Origin: Rhodoferax lithotrophicus
GTDB taxonomy: Bacteria > Pseudomonadota > Gammaproteobacteria > Burkholderiales > Burkholderiaceae_C
NCBI RefSeq assembly: GCF_019973615.1
Contig: NZ_AP024238.1
Span: 992,001-1,056,000, forward strand
DNA: 64,000 nt
Direction: 5' to 3'
Below, piece after piece: positions 27,305-35,134 of the stretch. Each line of letters opens with the position of its first letter. The stretch's first letter is position 1. The notes beneath the pieces are model-generated. The model saw nothing but the letters and a program-made list of their open reading frames with translations. It made no database searches and was not told the origin of the DNA. Made by a program: the position numbers and the translations under genes.

Positions 27305-27664
27305 ATCAGGAAGTCAACTTCTGAAGCATCGTCAAGTCTTTCTGTGTGCATTGCTACGGCCCCCAGTAATCGAATTTGAAGGTTACGCCCGAAGGTATGT
27401 CAAACGAAATTTCAGCGGGGCACGATATCGTGTGCCGTCCAGGTCGAACCTCAACAACCGCGCCGATTGGATGGGGCCAGACTACCCCATCGACTTTAAG
27501 AGGTCCGCACTTGCCGCCATTGTCGTCAAGCACCCCGAAGTAAGTTTTGCCATCGGGTGATTTAGTAACCGCACCGCGCAGATGACCGTCCCCGCATCCG
27601 ACAAGGGACAGTGCCAACAATGAGAAGACTACGGCATTGCAGCGCATGGGGAAATGAGGGCTAA
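27224..27664 (-). mobile_element. Integron gene cassette 1
   Basis: 441 bp from G^TTAGCCC (27665/27664) to the crossover point at 27224. It carries one small lipoprotein gene with a 17-base leader. The sequence upstream of 27665 shows neither a clear attC hairpin nor an integron integrase, so the array looks like an integrase-less cluster or the distal remnant of one. Confidence 0.75.
27354..27647 (-). CDS. Cassette-borne small lipoprotein
   Basis: 97 residues with a textbook lipobox (SLLALSLVGC), giving a mature lipoprotein of about 78 residues beginning CGDGHLRGAV. It includes a Gly/Asp-rich DDNGGKCGPLKVDG and a C-terminal FKFDYWGP. No family recognised. It is the sole gene of cassette 1. 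Confidence 0.7.
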   Translation of the reverse strand: MRCNAVVFSLLALSLVGCGDGHLRGAVTKSPDGKTYFGVLDDNGGKCGPLKVDGVVWPHPIGAVVEVRPGRHTISCPAEISFDIPSGVTFKFDYWGP

Positions 27665-28150
27665 CGTAATGTAGCCGAGCGCCTATCCTGGCATTCCCAA
27701 GCTAGACGACGAAATAAACTGGAAGCCCACCCGTTGATACCAAAGCATCTCAAGCGGTAAGGCACATGCCGTATGGGTTTGCGGTCAACTTCACTAGAAA
27801 TTGAGTTCATTTCCATCCCTTTGAATCCGGTCGCCCATTCTGGCGAAATTGGGTTGACGTGCGAACGCACTTCATGCGGCGTTTGATTGGGTTGCAACTA
27901 TAGCCCAGCAGAGCTTGCTCCTGAATGAATGTCAGTTCCCGTGTATCGCTGTCACTTCCAACCAGCAAAGATGGCTTTCAATCGAAGATTCCGGTTCTTC
28001 ACCAAAGCCTGAAAGTTGCCAACCTGTCTTGATCACGCTTCAATGCAGCGCCCCTTAGCCACCACCGGTGCGTGCGGCAGGGGCAGTCCACACCGAGATT
28101 CCACGCCGTCACGGCATAACTTGCCACCATTCGCCACCCCATCCCGAGAA

Positions 28151-28212
28151 TTTATAAGAAATAAGCCTGTAGCGCTTATCAAATATGCGCAAGCAGCTAG
28201 TAATTAAATAGC
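28151..28212 (+). repeat. Palindromic intergenic repeat, copy D
   Basis: CTGTAGCGCTTatcaaata followed by TGCGCAAGCAGCTA; taken as the reference copy because both arms are intact. Flanked by A/T-rich tttataagaaa and taattaaatag. Confidence 0.8.
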
Positions 28213-28343
28213 ATACATCCCGCCCCGCGCATCCACATTCACAAGCAGGCATTCGCACCACAAACCCCTCAATCCCGCTGTTTTCTCGATATTTTCATAT
28301 CCACCCAAGAAAACCCCTACAAGCCACCACCAAGCCAGCGGAA

Positions 28344-28359
28344 TTGCTCATTTGATGAA
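28344..28359. promoter_or_regulatory. Candidate upstream activating site for the phenol activator
   Basis: TTGCTCATTTGATGAA matches 13 of 16 positions of the DmpR/XylR-type palindromic element (TTGATCAATTGATCAA, from memory). It is about 215 bases upstream of the presumed transcription start, a usable distance for an enhancer-binding protein. A short direct repeat (AATTCCAT at 28358 and about 32 bp further) lies just downstream. Confidence 0.5.
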
Positions 28360-28542
28360 TTCCATCGAATCTGATTCTTCCAAATGCGCAATTCCATTCG
28401 TGTTGCGCTGCACAAGAGAGAACGGCCAAGGCTAAAGGCATAGGCAAAAATGCCAAAAACAACCCAAAAATTCCAAACAAGGTATTTCCCGTCTAGGGGT
28501 TTTCCCTTGAAATCTCGAGATTAACGCCATCCTGGCACATCT

Positions 28543-28558
28543 TGGCAAGCTCCTTGCA
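28543..28558 (+). promoter_or_regulatory. Sigma-54 promoter of the phenol hydroxylase operon
   Basis: TGGCAAG-CTCC-TTGCA matches the -24/-12 consensus TGGCACG-N4-TTGCW with the GG and GC exactly 10 bases apart. It predicts a start about 12 bases on and a short leader before the ATG at 28587. The adjacent 28533 tggcac does not have a correctly spaced GC. Confidence 0.85.
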
Positions 28559-28586
28559 AAGTTGTGCTCGTTACACCCGCCAAATC

Positions 28587-28865
28587 ATGAGCAACACACC
28601 TACTTTCAACCCCAACCTCAAGTTCATTCGGATCATTGAGCAGCACACCAATGGCCTGGTCGAGTTTGAGTTTGCCGTGGGCGAACCGGGCTTGTTTGTG
28701 GAGTTGCTGATGGCGCAGGCGCAGTTTGACGAGTTCTGTGTCATGCAGGGCGTGACCCCCACCCAGGGGCCGCTGCCCACCGCACAGAGCATTGAAGAGC
28801 AGGAATGGGACTGGAGTTTGCGCGCTGCGCGCGACCAGCATTTGCGTCATGACAACAAGGCCTGA
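28587..28865 (+). CDS. dmpK: Phenol hydroxylase assembly protein (DmpK-like)
   Basis: 92 residues. First gene of the operon, homologous to the small P0/DmpK component that is not needed for in vitro turnover but helps assemble the iron-containing oxygenase. It carries FNPNLKFIRIIEQHTNGLVEFEF and a C-terminal WDWSLRAARDQ. ATG 28587 was chosen over an upstream in-frame ATG at 28542 because the latter falls inside the promoter. Confidence 0.88.
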   Translation: MSNTPTFNPNLKFIRIIEQHTNGLVEFEFAVGEPGLFVELLMAQAQFDEFCVMQGVTPTQGPLPTAQSIEEQEWDWSLRAARDQHLRHDNKA

Positions 28866-28897
28866 CACCGGCCAACTACCCGAGGAGACACCTAGAC

Positions 28898-29890
28898 ATG
28901 CACATTGATCTACGCACCGTCAACATCGAGCCCCTGCGGCAGACGTTTGACCACATTGCCGCACGTATTGGCCCCAACAAGCCAGCATCACGCTACCTGG
29001 AAGGCACGATGGACGTGCAGGCCGCAGCCAACTACCACTACCGCCCCACCTGGGACCCCGAGCACGAGATTTTTGATGCCACGCGCACCGCCATCACCAT
29101 GAAAGACTGGTATGCGCTGAAAGACCCGCGCCAGTTGTATTACGGCTCTTACACCGCTTCTCGCGCCCGTATGCAGGAAACCACCGAGGCCGACTTTGAG
29201 TTTGTTGAAACCCGTGGTTTGGCCGAGGTGTATGACGAAACCGCCCGCCGCACCGCGCTGGACTTCTACATTCCGCTGCGCCACGTGGCCTGGGGAGCCA
29301 ACATGAACGGCGCCTCGATGTGTGCTTACGGTTTTGGCACAGCCATCACCCAGCCCTGCCTGTACCAGGGCATGGACCAACTTGGCGTGGCGCAGTACCT
29401 GACCCGCATGGGCCTGGTGCTGGGCGATGAATCCGAAGTACAGGCCGCCAAACAAGCCTGGATGGACGCGCCCCAATGGCAGGAACTGCGCCGCTATGTG
29501 GAAGACACGCTGGTCATCAAGGACTGGTTTGAGATGTTTGTCGCCCAGCATGTGGCGCTGGATGCCATGCTGTTTGGCCTGGCCTACAAAGAAGTGGATC
29601 AGGCGCTCAACGACAAAGCCGGGCCCACCGTGTCCCTGCTGACACGTTTTCAGACCGAGCTGCTGGAAGACAGCAGCAAGTGGGTCGATGCCTGTTTGAA
29701 AACCGCCGCCGCCGAGAACCACGAGAACAAGGCACAGTTGCAAGAGTGGATTGCCCACTGGCGTGGCCGTGCCGCGCAAGCATTGCAACCCTTGGCACAG
29801 CAAGCGCTCGGCGCTGATGCTGATGCCGCTTTGGCCCGCGTGTCGGCCCGACTCGATGCCCGCCTGGTCAAGGCCGGGCTGCTGGCCTGA
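28898..29890 (+). CDS. dmpL: Phenol hydroxylase beta subunit (P1)
   Basis: 330 residues; the non-catalytic helical subunit of the (alpha-beta-gamma)2 hydroxylase. Recognisable segments are YHYRPTWDPEHEIFDATRTAI near residue 45 and WGANMNGASMCAYGFG. It has a GAGGAGA ribosome-binding site and lies 32 bases after dmpK. Confidence 0.93.
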   Translation: MHIDLRTVNIEPLRQTFDHIAARIGPNKPASRYLEGTMDVQAAANYHYRPTWDPEHEIFDATRTAITMKDWYALKDPRQLYYGSYTASRARMQETTEADFEFVETRGLAEVYDETARRTALDFYIPLRHVAWGANMNGASMCAYGFGTAITQPCLYQGMDQLGVAQYLTRMGLVLGDESEVQAAKQAWMDAPQWQELRRYVEDTLVIKDWFEMFVAQHVALDAMLFGLAYKEVDQALNDKAGPTVSLLTRFQTELLEDSSKWVDACLKTAAAENHENKAQLQEWIAHWRGRAAQALQPLAQQALGADADAALARVSARLDARLVKAGLLA

Positions 29891-29909
29891 ACACCCCTGG
29901 AGCAACACC

Positions 29910-30179
29910 ATGTCCAACGTATTTATTGCCTTTCAAAGAAACGAAGAAACCCGCAGCATTGTGGATGCCATCCTGGCCGACAACCCTGAGGCGGTGGTCA
30001 ACATGCAACCCGCCATGGTCAGGATCGACGCGCCCAACACGATGGTGATCCGCCGCAGCACGGTGGAGGAGCAGATGGGTCGCCCCTTCGACTTGCAGGA
30101 GTTACACGTCAACCTGATCACGCTCACCGGCCACATCGACGAGACCGAAGACGAGTTCACGCTGAGCTGGAAACACTGA
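29910..30179 (+). CDS. dmpM: Phenol hydroxylase regulatory/effector protein (P2)
   Basis: 89 residues; cofactorless coupling protein that binds the hydroxylase and gates electron transfer and oxygen activation. FIAFQRNEETRSIVDAI and RRSTVEEQMGRPFDLQEL are family features. ATG 29910 is preceded by CTGGAGCAAC. Confidence 0.92.
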   Translation: MSNVFIAFQRNEETRSIVDAILADNPEAVVNMQPAMVRIDAPNTMVIRRSTVEEQMGRPFDLQELHVNLITLTGHIDETEDEFTLSWKH

Positions 30180-30239
30180 GCCCGCTCACGCCAATCCCTC
30201 ATTCCTACCCAAGCCCCCAAGCTAAAACGGAGACAACTC

Positions 30240-31790
30240 ATGGACATGAAAGTCAAACAGAAAAAGCTCAACCTGAAAGATCGCTACAACCTGATGACGC
30301 GCGATCTGGACTGGGAGCCAAGCTACCAAAAGAAGAGCGACATCTTCCCCTACCTCGCGTATGAGGGCATCAAGATTCACGACTGGAGCAAGTTTGAAGA
30401 CCCGTTCCGCCTGACGATGGACGCCTACTGGAAATACCAGGCCGAGAAAGAGAAAAAGCTCTACGCCATCATCGACGCGTTCAACCAGAACAACGGCCAC
30501 TTGCAGGTGACCGATGCGCGCTACATCAACGCGCTCAAGCTGTTCCTCACCGGCGTGTCGCCGCTCGAATACATGGCGCACCGGGGCTTTGCCCATGTGG
30601 GTCGGCAGTTGGGTGGTGCTGGGCCGCGCGTGGCCTGCCTGATGCAGTCGCTGGATGAAATTCGCCACTCGCAGACGCAGATTCACTCGATGTCGAACTA
30701 CAACAAGTTCTACAACGGCTTCCAGAATTTCCGCCACCAGCATGACCGCGTGTGGTACCTGTCGGTGCCCAAGTCGTTCTTTGACGATGCGGTCACCGCC
30801 GGGCCGTTTGAGTTCATGGTGTCGATTGGTTTTGCGTTTGAATACGTGCTGACCAACCTGTTGTTTGTGCCTTTCGTTTCAGGCGCAGCCTACAACGGCG
30901 ACATGGCGGCCATGGCCTTTGGCTTCTCGGCACAAAGTGACGAAGCCCGCCACATGACGCTGGGCCTGGAGATGATCAAGTTCATCCTGGAGCAAGACCC
31001 GGACAACCTGCCCATCGTGCAGCGCTGGATCGACAAGTGGTTCTGGCGCGGCTACCGCGTGCTGACCTTGGTGGCCATGATGATGGACTACATGTTGCCC
31101 AAGCGCGTGATGAGCTGGAAAGAAGCCTGGGAAACCTATGCCGAGCAAAACGGCGGTGCCCTGTTTGCCGACCTGGCCCGCTACGGCATCACCGTGCCCG
31201 CCGGTTGGACACAGGCCTGCAAGGACAAGGACCACATTTCGCACCAGGCCTGGGCTACCTTCTACAACTACGGCGCAGCCGCACCGTTCCACACCTGGAC
31301 ACCGTCCGAGTCAGAAATGGAATGGTTGTCAGCCAAGTACCCCGACACTTTCGACAAGTACTACCGGCCACGTTTTGAGCACTGGGCCAAAGAGGCGGCA
31401 GAAGGCAAGCGCTTCTACAACACCACGTTGCCGATGCTGTGCCAGACCTGCCAGATTCCGATGGTCTTCACCGAGCCGGACGACCCGACCAAGATCGCCT
31501 ACCGCGAGTCCGACTACAGCGGCATGAAGTACCACTTTTGCTCTGATGGCTGCAAAGGCATCTTCGACCATGAGCCCGAGAAATACATCCAGGCCTGGAT
31601 GCCGGTGCACCAGATCTACCAAGGCAACTGCTTCACCCCCGAGGCAGACCCGAGCGCCCCTGACTTCAACCCGCTGGCCGAAGTGCTCAAGTGGTACCGC
31701 ATGGAAATGGGCCGCGACAACCTCGACTTTGAAGGCTCGCAAGACCAGAAAAACTTCAAGGCCTGGCGCGATCTGGCCACCGCCAACTGA
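30240..31790 (+). CDS. dmpN: Phenol hydroxylase alpha subunit (P3), di-iron oxygenase
   Basis: 516 residues. The carboxylate-bridged di-iron site is visible as two D-E-x-R-H motifs, LDEIRHSQ and SDEARHMT, with the preceding PLEYMAHRGF contributing a further Glu. It hydroxylates phenol and methylphenols to catechols using the P5 reductase. The C-terminal third has a CQTCQ...HFCSDGC metal-binding-like cluster found in this subfamily. Confidence 0.96.
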   Translation: MDMKVKQKKLNLKDRYNLMTRDLDWEPSYQKKSDIFPYLAYEGIKIHDWSKFEDPFRLTMDAYWKYQAEKEKKLYAIIDAFNQNNGHLQVTDARYINALKLFLTGVSPLEYMAHRGFAHVGRQLGGAGPRVACLMQSLDEIRHSQTQIHSMSNYNKFYNGFQNFRHQHDRVWYLSVPKSFFDDAVTAGPFEFMVSIGFAFEYVLTNLLFVPFVSGAAYNGDMAAMAFGFSAQSDEARHMTLGLEMIKFILEQDPDNLPIVQRWIDKWFWRGYRVLTLVAMMMDYMLPKRVMSWKEAWETYAEQNGGALFADLARYGITVPAGWTQACKDKDHISHQAWATFYNYGAAAPFHTWTPSESEMEWLSAKYPDTFDKYYRPRFEHWAKEAAEGKRFYNTTLPMLCQTCQIPMVFTEPDDPTKIAYRESDYSGMKYHFCSDGCKGIFDHEPEKYIQAWMPVHQIYQGNCFTPEADPSAPDFNPLAEVLKWYRMEMGRDNLDFEGSQDQKNFKAWRDLATAN

Positions 31791-31816
31791 GCCCCATTGC
31801 AGGAGACACATTCATC

Positions 31817-32173
31817 ATGACAACGACTTCCGTTCGCCCCTATCCCCACATCCAGAAGGACACCGTGGACAAGTTCCCGGCCCCGCTGCTCTACATCGGC
31901 TGGGAAGACCACCTGATGTTCTGCGCACCGTTTTGCCTGCCGCTGCCGCCAACCCTGAAGTTTGGCGACATGCTGGCCGGCCCGCTGCCCGGCGTGTTTG
32001 GCGCTCACCCCGACTTTGCCAAGATCGACTGGAGCGCCGCCGAGTGGTTCAAGTCTGGCAAAGCCTGGAAACCGGATGTCAACAAAACCCTGGCTGAAAA
32101 CGGCCTGGGCCACAAGGACGTGATCCGCTTTCGCACCCCAGGCCTGCATGGCTTGAACGGTTCGTGCAACTGA
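31817..32173 (+). CDS. dmpO: Phenol hydroxylase gamma subunit (P4)
   Basis: 118 residues; small hydroxylase subunit. YPHIQKDTVDKFP, YIGWEDHLMFCAPFCLPLPP and the FRTPGLHGLNGSCN end are characteristic. AGGAGA ribosome-binding site. Confidence 0.92.
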   Translation: MTTTSVRPYPHIQKDTVDKFPAPLLYIGWEDHLMFCAPFCLPLPPTLKFGDMLAGPLPGVFGAHPDFAKIDWSAAEWFKSGKAWKPDVNKTLAENGLGHKDVIRFRTPGLHGLNGSCN

Positions 32174-32189
32174 GAGGGATGAGGCGCTG

Positions 32190-33263
32190 ATGAGCTATCA
32201 ACTCACCATCGAGTCGACCGGGCAGGTGCTGGATGTCGAGGACGGTCAAACCATTCTCGACGCGGCCCTGCGTGCTGGCATCTACCTGCCGCACGCCTGC
32301 TGCCACGGCCTGTGTGCGACCTGCAAGATTGACGTGACCGACGGTGAAGTCGACCATGGCGCGGCCTCCAACTTTGCGCTGATGGACTATGAGCGCGAAG
32401 AAGGCAAGGCGCTGGCCTGCTGTGCCACGCTGGAGTCGGATGTCACCATCAACGCCGAGATCGACGATGAGCCCGATGCCCGCAACCTGCCGGTGCACGA
32501 CTACAGCGGCACGGTGTCGCGCATCGTTGACCTGACCCCCACCATCAAGGGCATCTGGATCAAGCTGGATGCCGGGCAAAGCCTGGACTTTCAGGCTGGG
32601 CAGTACGTCAATCTGGTGGTGCCGGGTGAGGCCCAACGCCGCGCGTTTTCCATTGCCAGTGCACCCTCGGCGCGTGGCGAGATTGAGCTCAATATCCGCC
32701 GCGTACCCGGTGGGCGCGCCACCGCATGGATTCACGACGAACTCAAAGTGGGTGATGCGCTGCGTTTCGCCGGCCCCTATGGCCGCTTCTTTGTGCGCCA
32801 GACGCAGCATGTGGCAGCCCAACTGCCCTACCTGTTTCTGGCCGGTGGCTCCGGCCTGTCCAGCCCGCGTTCAATGATTCTGGATTTGCTGGCGCAAGGC
32901 ATCCGCTTGCCCATCACCCTGGTCAACGGCGCACGCAGCCAGGCCGAGCTGTACCACCACGACGAGTTCACCGCGCTGGCCGCACAGCACCCCCAGTTTG
33001 ACTATGTGCCGGTGCTCTCCAACGAGCCCGAAGACAGTGGCTGGACGGGGGCGCGTGGTTTTGTGCACGACGCGGCCAAGGCGCATTTCAGCAATGACTT
33101 TCGCGGGCGCAAAGCCTACCTGTGTGGGCCACCTTTGATGATTGATGCCTGCATCAACACCCTGATGCAGGGGCGCTTGTTTGAGCGCGACATCTACACC
33201 GAAAAGTTCATCTCGGCGGCCGACGCACAGCAGGTGCGCAGCCCCTTGTTTCGCAAGCTGTAA
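32190..33263 (+). CDS. dmpP: Phenol hydroxylase reductase (P5)
   Basis: 357 residues. N-terminal plant-type [2Fe-2S] ferredoxin domain (CCHGLCATCK … later Cys in ALACCAT), then an FAD domain (RAFSIAS) and an NAD domain (FLAGGSGLSSPRSM). It passes electrons from NADH to the di-iron site of the oxygenase. Confidence 0.95.
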   Translation: MSYQLTIESTGQVLDVEDGQTILDAALRAGIYLPHACCHGLCATCKIDVTDGEVDHGAASNFALMDYEREEGKALACCATLESDVTINAEIDDEPDARNLPVHDYSGTVSRIVDLTPTIKGIWIKLDAGQSLDFQAGQYVNLVVPGEAQRRAFSIASAPSARGEIELNIRRVPGGRATAWIHDELKVGDALRFAGPYGRFFVRQTQHVAAQLPYLFLAGGSGLSSPRSMILDLLAQGIRLPITLVNGARSQAELYHHDEFTALAAQHPQFDYVPVLSNEPEDSGWTGARGFVHDAAKAHFSNDFRGRKAYLCGPPLMIDACINTLMQGRLFERDIYTEKFISAADAQQVRSPLFRKL

Positions 33264-33267
33264 AGCC

Positions 33268-33609
33268 ATGGTGATCTACACCGTAACCATTGAAGACGAC
33301 GGCAGCAGCTACCGCTGCTTTGAGTCTCAAACGCTGCTCGAAGGCATGGAGTCTCTGGGCAAAAAAGGCATTCCGGTGGGCTGCCGTGGCGGCGGCTGCG
33401 GGGTCTGCAAGGTGCAGGTGCTGACGGGCAGCTACACCAAGCGGGTCATGAGCCGCGAACACATCAGTGAGTCTGACGAGGCCCAGGGTTGTGTGCTGGC
33501 CTGCCGGGTGCGCCCGACCAGCCCGATTGACCTGCGAGTGGTTGGAGCAATGAAAAAAAACGTCTGTCGGGCGGTTGAACCGTCAGGTGTTCCTTCTTTA
33601 TCAACCTGA
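33268..33609 (+). CDS. dmpQ: Chloroplast-type ferredoxin, XylT/DmpQ-like
   Basis: 113 residues from ATG 33268, only 4 bases after dmpP. The [2Fe-2S] ligands are in CRGGGCGVCK with a distal Cys in GCVLACRV. XylT/DmpQ proteins reactivate catechol 2,3-dioxygenase by re-reducing its oxidised iron. The gene stands directly before that enzyme, as expected. The tail after RVVGAMKKN is longer than I recall for XylT. Confidence 0.88.
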   Translation: MVIYTVTIEDDGSSYRCFESQTLLEGMESLGKKGIPVGCRGGGCGVCKVQVLTGSYTKRVMSREHISESDEAQGCVLACRVRPTSPIDLRVVGAMKKNVCRAVEPSGVPSLST

Positions 33610-33630
33610 AGAAAAACTGGAGACAACAAA

Positions 33631-34557
33631 ATGGCAATGACAGGTGTTTTGCGTCCGGGCCACGCCCAATTACGCGTGCTCGACATGGATGAGTCGGTCA
33701 AGTTCTATACCGACGTGATGGGCCTGGTGGAAACCGGCCGTGACGCTTCTGGCCGTGTCTACTTCAAGACCCGCGCCGAGCGTGACCACAACAGCATCGT
33801 GCTGCGCCGTGCCGACCGCGCCGGGCTGGATTTTTTCGCCTACAAGGTGCTCAACAAGGCCACACTGGAAGAGCTGGACGGCAAGCTCAAGGCCTATGGT
33901 GTGGTGACGGAACGTATTCCCGCGGGCGAGATGCTGGAAACCGGTGAACGGGTGCGTTTCCAGATTCCCACCGGCCACACCATCGAGCTGTATGCCGAGA
34001 AAACCGACGTGGGCAACGGCATGACTTACAACGACCCCGAGGTGGATGTGGTCGATGGCAAGGGCATCCGCCCGATCCGTATGGACCACGCGCTGCTCTA
34101 CGGCGGCGACATTGATGGCTCACGCAAGCTGTTTGAAGAAGTGCTGGGCTTTAACCTGGTGGAGCGTGTCAAGCTCGAAGACGGTGCGACCGACCTGGCG
34201 GTCTGGCTGACCTGCAGCGCCAAGGCGCATGACCTGGCCATGGTGCGCCACAGCGAAGACAACAAGTTGCACCACGTGGCCTTTCAGTTGGCCAGCTGGG
34301 AGCAGGTGCTGCGCGCCGCCGACATCATGAGCATCAACCGCGTCTCGATTGACATCGGCCCGACACGCCACGGCATCACGCAAGGCACCACCATCTACTT
34401 CTTTGACCCGTCGGGTAACCGTCTGGAGACCTTCTGCGGTGGCTACGACCATTACCCGGACAACCACCCCATCACCTGGAGCTGGGAGCACGTAGGCCGC
34501 GGCATTTTCTACCACGACCGCAAACTTAACCCGGCTTTCCTGAGCGTATTGACCTGA
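33631..34557 (+). CDS. dmpB: Catechol 2,3-dioxygenase
   Basis: 308 residues, type I extradiol dioxygenase with two vicinal-oxygen-chelate modules. Iron ligands are H153, H214 (or 215, in KLHHVAF) and E266 (NRLETFCGG). It opens catechol to 2-hydroxymuconic semialdehyde, the entry to the meta pathway. GGAG precedes the start. Confidence 0.96.
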   Translation: MAMTGVLRPGHAQLRVLDMDESVKFYTDVMGLVETGRDASGRVYFKTRAERDHNSIVLRRADRAGLDFFAYKVLNKATLEELDGKLKAYGVVTERIPAGEMLETGERVRFQIPTGHTIELYAEKTDVGNGMTYNDPEVDVVDGKGIRPIRMDHALLYGGDIDGSRKLFEEVLGFNLVERVKLEDGATDLAVWLTCSAKAHDLAMVRHSEDNKLHHVAFQLASWEQVLRAADIMSINRVSIDIGPTRHGITQGTTIYFFDPSGNRLETFCGGYDHYPDNHPITWSWEHVGRGIFYHDRKLNPAFLSVLT

Positions 34558-34587
34558 GACTTCACAAGAAGAAAGAAGTTGGCTTCC

Positions 34588-35037
34588 ATGACACATCCTG
34601 ATTTGGCTTCATGCAGCGTGGCGCAGCGGGTCATTGATGCGGTGGCGGCCAGTGACGCGGTGCGCGCCAGTGTGGCGCATGCCGCTTCACTGGGCATTCG
34701 TATCAACGTGGCGGTGGTGGACTCTGGCGGTAACCTGGCGGCGTTTTTACGCATGCCGGGTGCGTTTTTGCATTCGATCGACATTGCCATCGACAAGGCT
34801 TACACCGCGGCCAGCTTTGGCTTGCCCACCAGCCAGTGGCACGCCGCCCTGCAACAGCATTCCGACGCGGTACGCGAAGGTATTGTGCGCAGGCCGCGGT
34901 TTGTGGGCTTCGGCGGAGGTTTGCCCATGGTTGAAAACGGTCAACGCATTGGCGGTATCGGTGTCTCGGGTGGCTCCGAGGAGCAGGACGAAGCCTGTGC
35001 ACAAGCGGGCTTGTCCGCCATTGGATTGAAGAGCTGA
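34588..35037 (+). CDS. GlcG/HbpS-family protein in the meta operon
   Basis: 149 residues from ATG 34588. The family signature is visible: GIRINVAVVDSGGNLAAFLRMPGAF, DKAYTAASFGLPT and GGLPMVENGQRIGGIGVSGGSEEQDEACA. HbpS-type proteins can bind haem or degrade to sensors; in catabolic clusters their role is undefined. It sits between catechol dioxygenase and the semialdehyde dehydrogenase. Its stop codon forms the base of the hairpin at 35037-35077. Confidence 0.85.
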   Translation: MTHPDLASCSVAQRVIDAVAASDAVRASVAHAASLGIRINVAVVDSGGNLAAFLRMPGAFLHSIDIAIDKAYTAASFGLPTSQWHAALQQHSDAVREGIVRRPRFVGFGGGLPMVENGQRIGGIGVSGGSEEQDEACAQAGLSAIGLKS

Positions 35038-35077
35038 CTTTCATGGCCCGGGTGGCCACACTGCGGGCCATGAAAGT
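35037..35077 (+). terminator. 13-bp hairpin inside the operon
   Basis: ACTTTCATGGCCC and GGGCCATGAAAGT pair perfectly around a 15-base loop, starting on the last base of the preceding stop codon. Only tatTTc follows, so it looks more like a processing/attenuation or mRNA-protecting element than a full terminator. Confidence 0.55.
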
Positions 35078-35091
35078 TATTTCACGTTAAC

Positions 35092-35116
35092 GGCGCAGGG
35101 CAAGCCTTGCTGCGCC
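35092..35116 (+). terminator. Second hairpin directly before the semialdehyde dehydrogenase gene
   Basis: GGCGCA/TGCGCC with inner GCAA/TTGC and a 3-base loop, followed by actttt. Together with the hairpin 15 bases upstream it divides the operon into an upper (hydroxylase/dioxygenase) and a lower (meta) part and could set their expression ratio. Confidence 0.45.
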
Positions 35117-35134
35117 ACTTTTGGAAGTTTGTAT

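Larger units (their letters stand above)
27666..28542. other. Long intergenic region between cassettes and phenol operon
   Basis: No convincing protein gene. A 78-codon minus frame (27661-27897) ends exactly at the cassette boundary and may be a remnant. The region holds repeat copy D (28151-28212) and, nearer the operon, a candidate activator site (28344-28359). There is no intI-like frame, although a complete integron would place it here. Confidence 0.5.

Noticed and set aside
27666..27900. attI site or third attC upstream of cassette 1
   Set aside because: The GTTAGCC core is present at the boundary, but no left core or convincing hairpin was found, so neither can be claimed.
28533..28548. 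tggcacatcttggca as the sigma-54 promoter
   Set aside because: The GG-to-GC spacing is wrong; the overlapping element 10 bases downstream fits exactly.
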